Positions 47,004-56,303 of a stretch of DNA of 64,000 nt are shown in pieces. Each line of letters starts with the position of its first letter. Within the stretch, counting starts at the first letter, position 1. The notes below the pieces were generated by a model that saw only the letters and a list, made by a program, of their open reading frames with translations, did not search any database and was not told where the DNA came from. Source of the stretch: an uncultured Clostridia bacterium (GTDB lineage: Bacteria; Bacillota; Clostridia; Monoglobales; Monoglobaceae); the NCBI GenBank assembly GCA_947625905.1, contig CANQQJ010000011.1:1-64000 (forward strand), in the 5' to 3' direction. Both the position numbers and the translations under genes were made by a program.

Positions 47004-47921
47004 TCATAGACTGATCAGCACATTGGCGAAACCCATTATGAACCCCAGCAGGGCGCCGAGCCACACTATTGCGCGGAGCTCTTTTTTCATGACCGAGAAC
47101 ACCAGTTCTTCGAGCATGCGCGCGTCGTAGCCGTTGATCTTGTCCTCGACTATTTTGGCTATATCCACGACCGCCAGAATCTTCGGCAGGTCGTTTTCGA
47201 TCGTCCGCTTGTATAAATCGACCGCCGCCTGCTCGAGCCTCGGCTTATCGCTATCCAGCCTCTCGCCTATGGCAGACAGCTTTGTGTCCATGATCCTGTC
47301 CACCTCGCCGCCCAGAGCGCTGCCCACTATCTCCTCGGAGTTTTCGGAGACCAGACGGTCTATCGTCTTGCCGAGAGGCTCGGCCATGCTGTTTATCATG
47401 CTGTCGTCCACCATTTTGGCGAATACCGCCTTGAGGCTGCCCGACTCGGCGTATTTGTCGCGGGTCGAGGTTATCACCTTTTTGGCTATCTCGGTGCCGA
47501 AATTGAATTTTGAAAGGCGGTCGTGTATCAGTCCGGTGATGTCGGCGGTCATGCGCGACGCCATGTTGTCCACAAGCTCCTTGTCAGTCTTTTCGTAGAG
47601 CGACTGCCTGAGGGTGTGCTCGCTCTTTTTGAGCCTCTCGATCCCGCCGCCGACAATATTTTTTATGCCGCCGATGAGCTTATCGGAGAGCAGGGTCTCC
47701 CGCAGGGTGGCGCTGCTCAAAAGCTCGCCGCTTATCACCTTGCCGATCGTGCCGGCGATCCTCCCCTTCTCTTTGGGTATGAGCCCCGGAGTGAAAGGAA
47801 TCCTGAATTTGCCGATATATTTTGCCTCATAGGGGCGGAGCAGCATTTTTATCGCTATGCTGTTTGTGATATATCCGATAATAAGGCCCATGACCGGGCC
47901 CGCGATAAGCTGTATATTCAT
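47004..47921 (-). CDS. DUF445 family membrane protein (YheB-like)
   Basis: A 305-residue protein with the conserved DUF445 N-terminus: a membrane segment (GPVMGLIIGYITNSIAIKML) and the block FTPGLIPKEKGRIAGTIG. A long, mostly helical soluble region follows, and a C-terminal hydrophobic segment (WLGALLGFIMGFANVLI) closes the protein, so both ends may be in the membrane. The molecular function of the family is not established. GAGGTGAT precedes the ATG. Confidence 0.88.
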   Translation of the reverse strand: MNIQLIAGPVMGLIIGYITNSIAIKMLLRPYEAKYIGKFRIPFTPGLIPKEKGRIAGTIGKVISGELLSSATLRETLLSDKLIGGIKNIVGGGIERLKKSEHTLRQSLYEKTDKELVDNMASRMTADITGLIHDRLSKFNFGTEIAKKVITSTRDKYAESGSLKAVFAKMVDDSMINSMAEPLGKTIDRLVSENSEEIVGSALGGEVDRIMDTKLSAIGERLDSDKPRLEQAAVDLYKRTIENDLPKILAVVDIAKIVEDKINGYDARMLEELVFSVMKKELRAIVWLGALLGFIMGFANVLISL

Positions 47922-47993
47922 GGTATCACCTCATATTTTGTGGTTACACCGAGTATTTTACCACAAAATATTATGTTTTTCAAGAAAAAATGC

Positions 47994-48022
47994 TTGCTTT
48001 GCAAAAATCCTTATGTTATAAT
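47994..48022 (+). promoter_or_regulatory. Promoter of mscL
   Basis: TTGCTT (47994-47999), 17 bases, TATAAT (48017-48022); AAGGAGG lies just before the start codon. Confidence 0.65.
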
Positions 48023-48060
48023 TAAACAAAAAATTAAATTTTAGGCAAGGAGGAAATTTA

Positions 48061-48468
48061 ATGGGTATCATTAAGGAATTTAAGGAGTTCATCGCTCAGG
48101 GCAACGTTATGGACCTGGCAGTCGGCGTTATCATCGGCGGAGCCTTCAAAACAATTGTTGACTCGCTGACAAATGACATCATCTCGCCTATCCTGGGTTT
48201 GGTCGGCGGCGTTGACTTCTCGGATCTTTCGCTTAATATCATGGGCGTTGAGCTCAAGTACGGCTCGTTCATCACCGCGATAATCAACTTCCTGATCATG
48301 GCTGTTATCATCTTCTTTATGGTCAAGGCCGTTAACAAGGTCATGAGCCTCGGCAAAAAGAAAGAAGAAGCCGTTGAGGAAGTCAAGACCAAGGTTTGTC
48401 CTTACTGCAAGAGCGAGATCGACAAGGACGCCACAAAGTGTCCCCACTGTACATCCGAAGTTAAATAA
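48061..48468 (+). CDS. mscL: Large-conductance mechanosensitive channel, zinc-ribbon tail
   Basis: A 135-residue MscL that opens under membrane tension to release osmolytes. The N-terminal helix and first membrane segment are typical ([23 protein letters not shown]), followed by [11 protein letters not shown] and a second membrane segment ([19 protein letters not shown]). The C-terminus, after a Lys/Glu helix, carries an extra zinc ribbon (CPYCKSEI...CPHC), which E. coli MscL lacks. The role of the ribbon is unknown. Confidence 0.96.
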   Translation: MGIIKEFKEFIAQGNVMDLAVGVIIGGAFKTIVDSLTNDIISPILGLVGGVDFSDLSLNIMGVELKYGSFITAIINFLIMAVIIFFMVKAVNKVMSLGKKKEEAVEEVKTKVCPYCKSEIDKDATKCPHCTSEVK

Positions 48469-48480
48469 TTTCATCAAAAA

Positions 48481-48505
48481 ACCGCCTTTTAAAAGGCGGT
48501 TTTTT
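48481..48505 (+). terminator. Terminator of mscL
   Basis: ACCGCCTTTTAAAAGGCGGT palindrome followed by TTTTT, 12 bases after the stop codon. Confidence 0.85.
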
Positions 48506-48528
48506 GCTCAGGCGGATATTATGCCCGT

Positions 48529-48577
48529 TTTTGCCTCCGTCAGGCTTCGCCTGACACCTCCTCCCGGGAGGAGGCAA
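48529..48577. repeat. REP-like palindromic repeat, second copy
   Basis: TTTTGCCTCC and GGAGGCAAAA enclose GTCAGGC-TTC-GCCTGAC and CTCCCGGGAG. It is related in layout to 46953-46999. Confidence 0.5.
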
Positions 48578-48604
48578 AATAGTGCCACTCTTTTTTGATT
48601 TAAA

Positions 48605-48976
48605 TCATTTCATGGTCTTGGCGGCCTCCAAAGCCTGGTCGAGCCAGAACATGCCGATGTCGAATGCTCTGTAGAGCCCGTCGCGCTCGGCCTGGCGCAT
48701 CAGCTTTGACGCTTTGCCCTCGTTGGTTTTGAGTTCGATTATCACCCGCTTTGAAACGGTCAGATCATCGAGTTCCTCGTTGTCCTCAAGACGGAAACAC
48801 GCGATATACGGATCGTCGGCGTTTCCGTAGCGGATCTCGTTGCCGACTCTCACCAGCTTTTTGCCCTTGTACTCCAGGTACTCGTTTCCGGTCATGGCTA
48901 TTTTCTTTTTGGGCGCCGCCTTTTTTTTCGGCTTGGGAGCCGCCGCGTTAGCGTCATTTTTGGTGTTTTCAGCCAT
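48605..48976 (-). CDS. Small basic-tailed protein of unknown function (123 aa)
   Basis: The first 28 residues are an Ala/Lys/Pro-rich flexible tail (APKPKKKAAPKKK). The rest is a compact domain (GNEYLEYKGKKLVRVGNEIRYG) with no recognised family. AGAAAGGCAGG precedes the ATG. It follows purA on the same strand by 45 bases and may share its transcript. The basic tail might bind nucleic acid, which is a guess. Confidence 0.75.
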   Translation of the reverse strand: MAENTKNDANAAAPKPKKKAAPKKKIAMTGNEYLEYKGKKLVRVGNEIRYGNADDPYIACFRLEDNEELDDLTVSKRVIIELKTNEGKASKLMRQAERDGLYRAFDIGMFWLDQALEAAKTMK

Positions 48977-49021
48977 AATTCGAACCTGCCTTTCTCACTG
49001 TGTATTTTCAGTTCGTATTTC

Positions 49022-50299
<1,278 letters not shown>

Positions 50300-50427
50300 T
50301 CACTCCTTTTTTAAACACACCTATATATATTACCACAGAAACGCGGCAAATGCAAGAAATTTTTCTTGATTTGCCGCTTTATGTTAAAAATAATTTTGTC
50401 CGCGTATAAAAAGCGCCGCTCCTTTGG

Positions 50428-51630
50428 TTACTTGGCGAATAATTTGTCCGCCAGCTCACAGCCGCGCTCGGTGAACACGCCCGTCTTTTCGGCCTCGGCC
50501 TCGGTGAATGACTTAATGCCGCTCGGCTTCTCGTCATTGCTTGAGTACAGCATGTAGGGTATGGGAGCCGCCGAATGGGTGCGCGTCGCCAGGGGCGTGG
50601 GGTGGTCGGGCATGAGCAGAACGCGAAAATCCTCGCCGCAGCCTCTCAGATATTCCAGCACAGGCGCGACTATCTTTTGGTCGATCAGCTCGATCGCCCT
50701 GACCTTGTTGTCGATCTCGTGCCTGTGGCCCGCCTCGTCGGGAGCCTCGAGATGAATATAAACAAAGTCGCCGCCGTTTTTAAGAGCATTCACCGCCGCC
50801 TCGGCCTTGCCGTCGAAGTTGGTGTTGATGTTGCCCGTGGCACCCTCGATGTCGGGCACGTTAAGCCCCGCGCAGATGCCGATCCCCTTGATGAGGTCGA
50901 CCGCCGAAACTACGGTGCCGCTGACGCCGAAGCGCTCGGCGTAGGTCGTGAGGTTCGGCTTTGTGCCGTTGCCCCATATCCATATCGAATTGGCGGGATT
51001 GAGGCCCCGCTCTATCCTCGCCTTGTTTATCGGATGGTCCTTGAGCAGCTCATAGCTCTTTTTCATCAAATTCAGAATGGTCTCGTCCTTGGGCAGGTAC
51101 GGGCCGATCACCCTGTCCGAAATATCGTGGGGCGGGGTCAGCTCAAACTCGTTTTTCTTGTTGTGCCAAACCATAAGGTGGCGGTAGCTGAAGCCGCCGA
51201 AAAACTCGTATTCCCCGCAGCCCAAATTTTCGTTCACATATTTGATAAGCTCGCGGGCCTCCTCGGTCGAGATCTCGTCGGCGCTGTAGTCGAGCATGGT
51301 CTTGTCCTCGTAATTCGGCTCGTCCGACAATGTGACGACGTTGGTCCTGAAGGTCGTGTCGGTAAGCTCAAGAGGCACGTTCATCGAGACCGCCTCAAGC
51401 GGCGAGCGGCCCGTGTAATATTTTTGCGGGTCGTAGCCGAAGACCGCCAGATTGGCCACATCGCTTCCCGGGGGCAGATCATCGGGCACGGTCCTCACCA
51501 TTCCCGCCTCTGAGAGTTTTGCCAGCGCGTCAATATTCGGCTTGTTTGCCGCCTCAAGAGGCGTCCTGCCGCCCAGTTCCTCCACCGGAGTGTCCGCCGC
51601 GCCGTCGGTCAATATAACAACATATTTCAT
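50428..51630 (-). CDS. Cofactor-independent phosphoglycerate mutase (ApgM type)
   Basis: A 400-residue alkaline-phosphatase-superfamily enzyme that interconverts 3- and 2-phosphoglycerate. Metal and nucleophile motifs are visible: VILTDGAADTPVEELGG, PPGSDVANLAVFGYDP (nucleophile Ser), HLEAPDEAGHRHE and MPDHPTPLATRTHS. This archaeal-type ApgM/2,3-BPG-independent form is common in Clostridia. ATG 51630 is preferred over an upstream GTG, since GAGG lies 8 bases before it. Confidence 0.92.
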   Translation of the reverse strand: MKYVVILTDGAADTPVEELGGRTPLEAANKPNIDALAKLSEAGMVRTVPDDLPPGSDVANLAVFGYDPQKYYTGRSPLEAVSMNVPLELTDTTFRTNVVTLSDEPNYEDKTMLDYSADEISTEEARELIKYVNENLGCGEYEFFGGFSYRHLMVWHNKKNEFELTPPHDISDRVIGPYLPKDETILNLMKKSYELLKDHPINKARIERGLNPANSIWIWGNGTKPNLTTYAERFGVSGTVVSAVDLIKGIGICAGLNVPDIEGATGNINTNFDGKAEAAVNALKNGGDFVYIHLEAPDEAGHRHEIDNKVRAIELIDQKIVAPVLEYLRGCGEDFRVLLMPDHPTPLATRTHSAAPIPYMLYSSNDEKPSGIKSFTEAEAEKTGVFTERGCELADKLFAK

Positions 51631-51877
51631 AGTTCTCACCTCGTGATCAATTTAAGCAATCCTTAATATTATACAATGGTTTTCCCCGGTTGTCAACGGC
51701 GGAACAGGGGATTTGCGGAATTTTTAACAAATTTTAACGCTGTAAATTATTGAAAATTCCCGTTTATTTAAATCGCTTTTTGTTATAATATACAAAAATA
51801 TCAATTGGGCTTGCATTTTAAATCTTATTGGGTTAAACTGTAAGAGTATTACACAGCTTATATAGGAGGTTTTTTGT

Positions 51878-52978
51878 ATGAGCGGAATCAAAAGGATCGG
51901 CGTTATGACCGCCGGCGGCGACTGTCCCGGACTGAACGCGGTGATCAGAGCGGTTGTTAAGACCGCTATACAGGAGTACGGCCTTGAGGTCGTGGGAATA
52001 AAACACGGCTACCGCGGACTGTATCTGGGCGGAGACGAGTTTGTGCCCCTCGGCCTGCACGATGTCTCGGGCATCATCTCAAGAGGCGGAACGATACTCT
52101 ACAGTTCCAACAAAGACAACCTGTTTGACTACAATTATGTTGACGAGCAAGGCCGCAGGCAGCGCGGCGACGTGTCGGACAAAGGCGTTGAGAATCTCGA
52201 AAAAGCGGGGATAGACGCCATGATCATAATCGGCGGCGACGGAACGCTGACCTCGGCCAGAGATTTTTCCCGCAAGGGCGTCAAGATAATCGGCGTGCCC
52301 AAGACTATAGACAACGACTTGTCGTCGACCGACACCACGTTCGGATTTGACACGGCGGTCGCCACGGCCACCGAGTCCATAGACCGCCTGAGGACCACCG
52401 CCGAATCCCACAGCAGGATAATCGTCGTTGAGGTAATGGGAAGATACGCGGGCTTTATCGCCATCGCGTCGGCTCTCGCGGGCGGCGCGGACGCGGCCCT
52501 GATACCCGAGATACCCTATGACATAAACAAGGTCGCCGAGACTGTAAAAGCGAACAGGGCCCGCGGCAAAAACTTTGCCTTGGTCGTAGTCGCGGAGGGC
52601 GCGAAGCCCAAGGACGGCGGCGTCGTTATATCAAAGATCGTCGAGAGCAGCCCCGACCCGATCAGACTTGGCGGCATAGGCACGGTTATCGCGGGTCAGC
52701 TGGAAGAACTGGCGGGTCTTGAGTGCCGCGCCACGATCCTGGGCCACACCCAGCGCGGAGGCACACCCACGGCCAACGACAGGATCCTGTCCACCCGCTA
52801 CGGTGCGTACGCGGTGGAGCTGCTCATGAATGGCAAGTTCGGCAACATGGTGACGCTGAACGGCGCCGATCTGGGCTATGCATCGCTCGAAAACGTGATC
52901 GGCAAAAACAAGGCCGTTGAAAAAGACGGCTATTGGATCAAGACCGCCAGAGCGGTGCACATGTGCCTGGGAGATTAA
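51878..52978 (+). CDS. pfkA: 6-phosphofructokinase
   Basis: A 366-residue phosphofructokinase, phosphorylating fructose 6-phosphate in glycolysis. The nucleotide loop GGDCPGLN and the block GGDGT (119-123) have Gly at the position that in PPi-dependent enzymes is Asp, predicting ATP use. The active-site PKTIDND (141-147) has Lys at the position where E. coli PfkA has Gly. This combination marks the mixed-substrate (group III) clade. TAGGAGG precedes the ATG and a TATAAT lies at 51784. The last codons begin a 76-bp tandem repeat that continues past the stop. Confidence 0.95.
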   Translation: MSGIKRIGVMTAGGDCPGLNAVIRAVVKTAIQEYGLEVVGIKHGYRGLYLGGDEFVPLGLHDVSGIISRGGTILYSSNKDNLFDYNYVDEQGRRQRGDVSDKGVENLEKAGIDAMIIIGGDGTLTSARDFSRKGVKIIGVPKTIDNDLSSTDTTFGFDTAVATATESIDRLRTTAESHSRIIVVEVMGRYAGFIAIASALAGGADAALIPEIPYDINKVAETVKANRARGKNFALVVVAEGAKPKDGGVVISKIVESSPDPIRLGGIGTVIAGQLEELAGLECRATILGHTQRGGTPTANDRILSTRYGAYAVELLMNGKFGNMVTLNGADLGYASLENVIGKNKAVEKDGYWIKTARAVHMCLGD

Positions 52979-53200
52979 TATTTATATTTTTTAACAAAAA
53001 TATAAATATCGGAAAAAGCCGCTGTGAGCGGTGCACATATGCCCGGGGGATTATTTTTCATATTTTTTAACAAAAATATAAATATCGGAAAAAGCCGGCC
53101 TTGAGCGGTGCACATATACCCGGGGGATTATTTTTCATATTTTTTAACAAAAATATGAAAATCGGAAAAAGCCGCCGTGAGCGGTGCACATATGCGCTTG
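52951..53200 (+). repeat. Tandem 76/77-bp repeat starting inside pfkA
   Basis: Units start at 52951, 53027, 53104 and a partial one at 53180, each opening AGCGGTGCACAT. Each of the three full units contains the AT-rich hairpin ATATTTTTTAACAAAAATAT followed by CGGAAAAAGCC. The first unit includes the last nine codons and stop of pfkA, so the gene end has been copied downstream, with its presumed terminator. There is no gene between 52979 and 53337. Confidence 0.9.
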
Positions 53201-53231
53201 CGAATAATTTAAAAAAATTTTAAAAAAAGTG

Positions 53232-53260
53232 TTGCAATCGCGAAAATATTGTGTTATAAT
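53232..53260 (+). promoter_or_regulatory. Promoter of rpmE
   Basis: TTGCAA (53232-53237), 17 bases, TATAAT (53255-53260). Confidence 0.7.
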
Positions 53261-53337
53261 GTTTTGGTTGCAATTTGAAGGGTAAATAATGGAGCGTAAG
53301 CTCTTGTTCATATTAAAATCGAAAGAGGTGAAACACA

Positions 53338-53541
53338 GTGAAAGAGAAAATTCATCCGAATTATCAGCAGACGCAGATCAGATGCGCTTGCGGAAACGTT
53401 ATTGACACGGGCTCCACAAAGAAGGACATCCGTATAGAAATTTGCTCGGCCTGCCATCCTTTCTACACAGGAAAGCAGAAGCTGGTTGACACCGGCGGCA
53501 GAGTTGACAAGTTCAGAAGACGTTACGGTCTTGACAAATAG
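53338..53541 (+). CDS. rpmE: Ribosomal protein L31, zinc-binding form
   Basis: A 67-residue large-subunit ribosomal protein. The zinc-binding cysteines Cys16, Cys18, Cys36 and Cys39 are all present, so this is the C+ form. It starts at GTG 53338, preceded by GAGGTG, and the N-terminus KEKIHPNYQ is canonical. Confidence 0.97.
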   Translation: MKEKIHPNYQQTQIRCACGNVIDTGSTKKDIRIEICSACHPFYTGKQKLVDTGGRVDKFRRRYGLDK

Positions 53542-53589
53542 TCGGGATCGTATACCGGACTTTGACACAGTCAATATCAAGAACATAAA

Positions 53590-53618
53590 ACCGCGGCTCT
53601 TATGCGCCGCGGTTTTTC
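53590..53618. terminator. Bidirectional terminator, rpmE and antitoxin genes
   Basis: ACCGCGGC pairs with GCCGCGGT followed by TTTTCTT. A nearly identical copy (one base different) lies at 55509-55538. Confidence 0.8.
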
Positions 53619-53621
53619 TTG

Positions 53622-53906
53622 CTATTTTATGTTTATCTGTATTTCTTTTCCCAAAGACCTGACAACTTTGGCAAGAAAATCCAAGGACGGATTATACGTC
53701 CCGCTTTCCAGCCGCGAAATATTTGATTTTCGAGTCCCGACGCGGAGCGCCAGTTCTTCCTGAGTTATGTTCTGCTTGGCCCGCTCGTCAATTATCTGAG
53801 AGATTATCTCGTATCTGGGCTTAAGTCTTTCATACTCGGCCTTAAACTCGGGGTCTTTCATCAACAGCTCTTTTGCCGCTTCAAATTTAATGCCTGCCTT
53901 ATTCAT
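53622..53906 (-). CDS. higA: HigA-type XRE antitoxin
   Basis: A 94-residue protein with a C-terminal XRE helix-turn-helix (ITQEELALRVGTRKSNISRLESGTY). It overlaps the end of the toxin gene by 8 bases, and toxin-first order is typical of HigBA. It would bind the toxin and repress the pair. ATG 53906 is chosen because AGAAGGA lies 7 bases upstream; earlier in-frame ATGs sit on or before that site. Confidence 0.88.
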   Translation of the reverse strand: MNKAGIKFEAAKELLMKDPEFKAEYERLKPRYEIISQIIDERAKQNITQEELALRVGTRKSNISRLESGTYNPSLDFLAKVVRSLGKEIQINIK

Positions 53907-54264
53907 TTTCATTCCTTCTTTCATAATCATTCTTATATTTTAGCGCGCGTTCCAACTCGGTTTTTGGTGTTTTATTTGCCTTCTTTGTAAATCCGTGAAG
54001 CAAAACAAAAGTGTTGTTTTGATATGTAAAATAAAATATCCTTGAAATATCCGAGGAAAATTTCACGCGCAATTCAAACAAATCCTTATACTTACCGCCC
54101 GATATTGGTTTTGTATATGGTTCGCGCAAATTAATTCCGTGCTTTTTTAAAAGCTCAATTTCCATAAAGGCTTTTGCCCGCATTTTCGAATTTAATGCTA
54201 ATAAATATTCCAACACGGGTATTTTTCCGTTTTCTTTTTGATAGAACTCCACATTCCAATCCAT
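53899..54264 (-). CDS. higB: HigB/Gp49-like RelE-superfamily toxin
   Basis: A 121-residue protein of the phage Gp49-like/HigB family. WNVEFYQKENGKIPVLEYL, then LKKHGINLREPYTKPI, LFELRVKFSSDISRIFYF and the end block LLHGFTKKANKTPKTELERA are typical. Related toxins cleave mRNA on the ribosome. ATG 54264 follows GGAGAG. The downstream antitoxin overlaps it. Confidence 0.88.
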   Translation of the reverse strand: MDWNVEFYQKENGKIPVLEYLLALNSKMRAKAFMEIELLKKHGINLREPYTKPISGGKYKDLFELRVKFSSDISRIFYFTYQNNTFVLLHGFTKKANKTPKTELERALKYKNDYERRNENE

Positions 54265-54297
54265 TATACTCTCTCCGATTTTATTATTATACATATT

Positions 54298-54326
54298 AAG
54301 TTATCATATAAGATAACTTTTGTCAA
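54298..54326 (-). promoter_or_regulatory. Palindromic operator beside higBA -35 box
   Basis: AAGTTATC (54298-54305) and GATAACTT (54312-54319) form a perfect inverted repeat with a 6-base spacer. TTGACA (minus strand, 54326-54321) abuts it. A regulator bound there would cover the spacer of the promoter, consistent with autorepression by the antitoxin. The -10 box is not clear. Confidence 0.6.
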
Positions 54327-54406
54327 GCATAAAATTTTTAATATTCGGGAACTTTTAGACTATATTTGCCGTCTAATTAAATATAAACCAAAAAAGGAGA
54401 TTTATC

Positions 54407-55390
54407 ATGTTTAAAAAACTTTTGACTGTTGCGGTGATTTTTGTGATCATTGCAGGTTGTTTCACCGCATTATGTTTTGCTGATGAAAATATCGCGAACG
54501 AGGCTGAAAATAACGCCGCCGAAAGCTTGAGCCTAAAAATAAACGGCGTTGAACGTATAGAAGTCCGATCAAGCGGCAGCGGACACTCCGGCGAAAACAA
54601 TTATATTACCGGAGATCAAAACGAAATTAAATATATAATTAACACTATTAATTCATTTGATTTAATAGATGACGGGAAAAAGATATACGGAGCCGACGGC
54701 CGATCGGACAGTATATATGTATATTACAATGACGGCAGCAAAAAATTTCTCGATCGGTTTTCGGGAAGAATACATTATAATGATGAAAAGCAATACGGCA
54801 TAAAGGATCTGAAAGGGATATTCGAATTAATTTCCGCGTTTAAAACAAAGGAATTTGTGTTAAACCACGAGGTTACATTCGAGCCTTCGGATTGGGCGAA
54901 AGCCGATGTAGACAAGGCTATATCACTCGGACTTGTTCCGAAAGAAAATCGAATTGATTACACGGGTGACATAACACGGCTTGACGCCTGCCGCCTTTTA
55001 AATAATTTGATGCCGATCGCTGAAAATGTCGAAACCGAAAAATCATCGTTTTCCGATACGAGCGATGAAAATATTGCAAATTTGTACAGTTTGGGAATAA
55101 ATAACGGCAAGACCGAAACCCGTTTCTGCCCGTATGATTACATTATGCGGAAGGAATTTGCGAAAATCCTCGCGAAAGCCTCCGAGGTTTTAAAAATTGA
55201 TGCCGAGTCCGCAAAACCTAAAATGTACGCCGATCAAGGCGAGATCTCCGATTGGGCAAAAAGCTCTATCGACAAAACGACGGCTCTCGGCTTGCTTGAA
55301 GGTAACGGCGGCAAATTCAGGCCTAAAGACAGCATAACCAAAGAAGAGGTTATAACAATATTATTGAGACTGCATGAGATGATTGAATAA
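54407..55390 (+). CDS. Small secreted SLH-domain protein (327 aa)
   Basis: The N-terminus is a signal sequence (MFKKLLTVAVIFVIIAGC). The IAGC could be a lipobox, or cleavage could occur after CFA by signal peptidase I. A unique domain of about 120 residues follows (INTINSFDLIDDGKKIYG, a DUF-like beta fold). Three SLH-like repeats at the end (FEPSDWAKADVDKAISLGL, FSDTSDENIANLYSLGI, YADQGEISDWAKSSIDK) indicate cell wall attachment. AAAAGGAG precedes the ATG. Function unknown. Confidence 0.85.
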   Translation: MFKKLLTVAVIFVIIAGCFTALCFADENIANEAENNAAESLSLKINGVERIEVRSSGSGHSGENNYITGDQNEIKYIINTINSFDLIDDGKKIYGADGRSDSIYVYYNDGSKKFLDRFSGRIHYNDEKQYGIKDLKGIFELISAFKTKEFVLNHEVTFEPSDWAKADVDKAISLGLVPKENRIDYTGDITRLDACRLLNNLMPIAENVETEKSSFSDTSDENIANLYSLGINNGKTETRFCPYDYIMRKEFAKILAKASEVLKIDAESAKPKMYADQGEISDWAKSSIDKTTALGLLEGNGGKFRPKDSITKEEVITILLRLHEMIE

Positions 55391-55508
55391 AAAGTATTAT
55401 AAACACATTAAAATACCCGAAAAGGCCGATGTATGCATACGCCTATACAATTGGTTTTACATTTTTATAATAGCAAGACGGAAAATACGCTGATACGATT
55501 AATTTAAA

Positions 55509-55540
55509 ACCGCGGCTCTTATGTGCCGCGGTTTTTCTTT
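55509..55540 (+). terminator. Terminator of small SLH protein gene
   Basis: ACCGCGGC pairs with GCCGCGGT followed by TTTTCTTTT, about 120 bases after the stop codon. It is a near copy of the rpmE terminator at 53590. Confidence 0.7.
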
Positions 55541-55575
55541 TACCTGAAACGGCGTTTTTTGAACATGAACGGGTA

Positions 55576-55604
55576 TTGTAAACGCGCGCGTATTATGGTA
55601 GAAT
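55576..55604 (+). promoter_or_regulatory. Promoter of giant Calx-beta/SLH gene
   Basis: TTGTAA (55576-55581), 17 bases, TAGAAT (55599-55604). The ORF starts 64 bases on after GGGGGAGG. Confidence 0.5.
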
Positions 55605-55667
55605 ATAATATATTGATCTAAAAAATAAATCGCGCAAAAAAACGCGCGCGGGGGAGGCGTATTAATA

Positions 55668-56303
55668 ATGAAGATAAAAAGATTTGTTTCGGCGGTCCTG
55701 GCTGTTTGCATGGCGCTAACTTTGGCGCCGTCTTTGGCATTTGCCGGGGACGGCGATGTGGTGTGGCCCGTCACCCGCATGCCCGAGCTTTCGGAGCTTG
55801 AGGCGGCAAACGGCGTGATCTATATGGGCACGTCGGGAGAGACAGCATGCGAGGGCGGCAAGTATATTATAACCGTATGCCGTGACGGAAACAGCGAAAA
55901 TGAGGCGTCGGTCAGCCTCGCCACCGTAGACGTGTCCGCGAAAATAAAAGAGGACTATGATATTTTATCGGACAATATAGAGTATTACGACATCGGCGGC
56001 ACGGTGATGGAGCGCAACGCGGGCACAGACGCCATGGAGAAGGTCGAGGAATACACCGAAAGCGTCAATGATATCAGCGAGGAACTCGCTGCAAACGCGG
56101 CCGAAAGCTCCGCCGCGCCTCAAAGCGAGCTGGCTAAGATAAAAGAAGCCGAAACGGGCGAGAAAGCGCGAGCGCTCAGCCCCGAGGGCGAGCTGATGTC
56201 GGACAAGGAATTTTTTGACCGAGATAATCGAAAGCTACGGCGGCGCGGAAATGACGGCCGACGAGTACACCAAAAACTCCGAGAAATTAAACGACAGCGT
56301 TAG
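55668..56303 (+). pseudogene. Giant surface protein, 5' part before frameshift
   Basis: The signal peptide (MKIKRFVSAVLAVCMALTLA to AFA) is followed by the first strand region of a Calx-beta-like domain (GGKYIITVCRDGNSENEASV). At a run of six T (56211-56216) the reading frame leaves the long downstream frame: DKEFFDRDN is read, while one T fewer gives DKEFLTEIIESYGG and continues into 2400 more codons. Residues after the T run are basic, non-family sequence ending at 56303. GGGGGAGG precedes the ATG. Confidence 0.85.
56211..56216 (+). other. T6 tract, site of frame break
   Basis: Six T; five would join the two frames into a 2598-codon gene. It could be a slippage site, a recent mutation or a sequencing error. 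The rest of the gene shows no decay. Confidence 0.8.
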
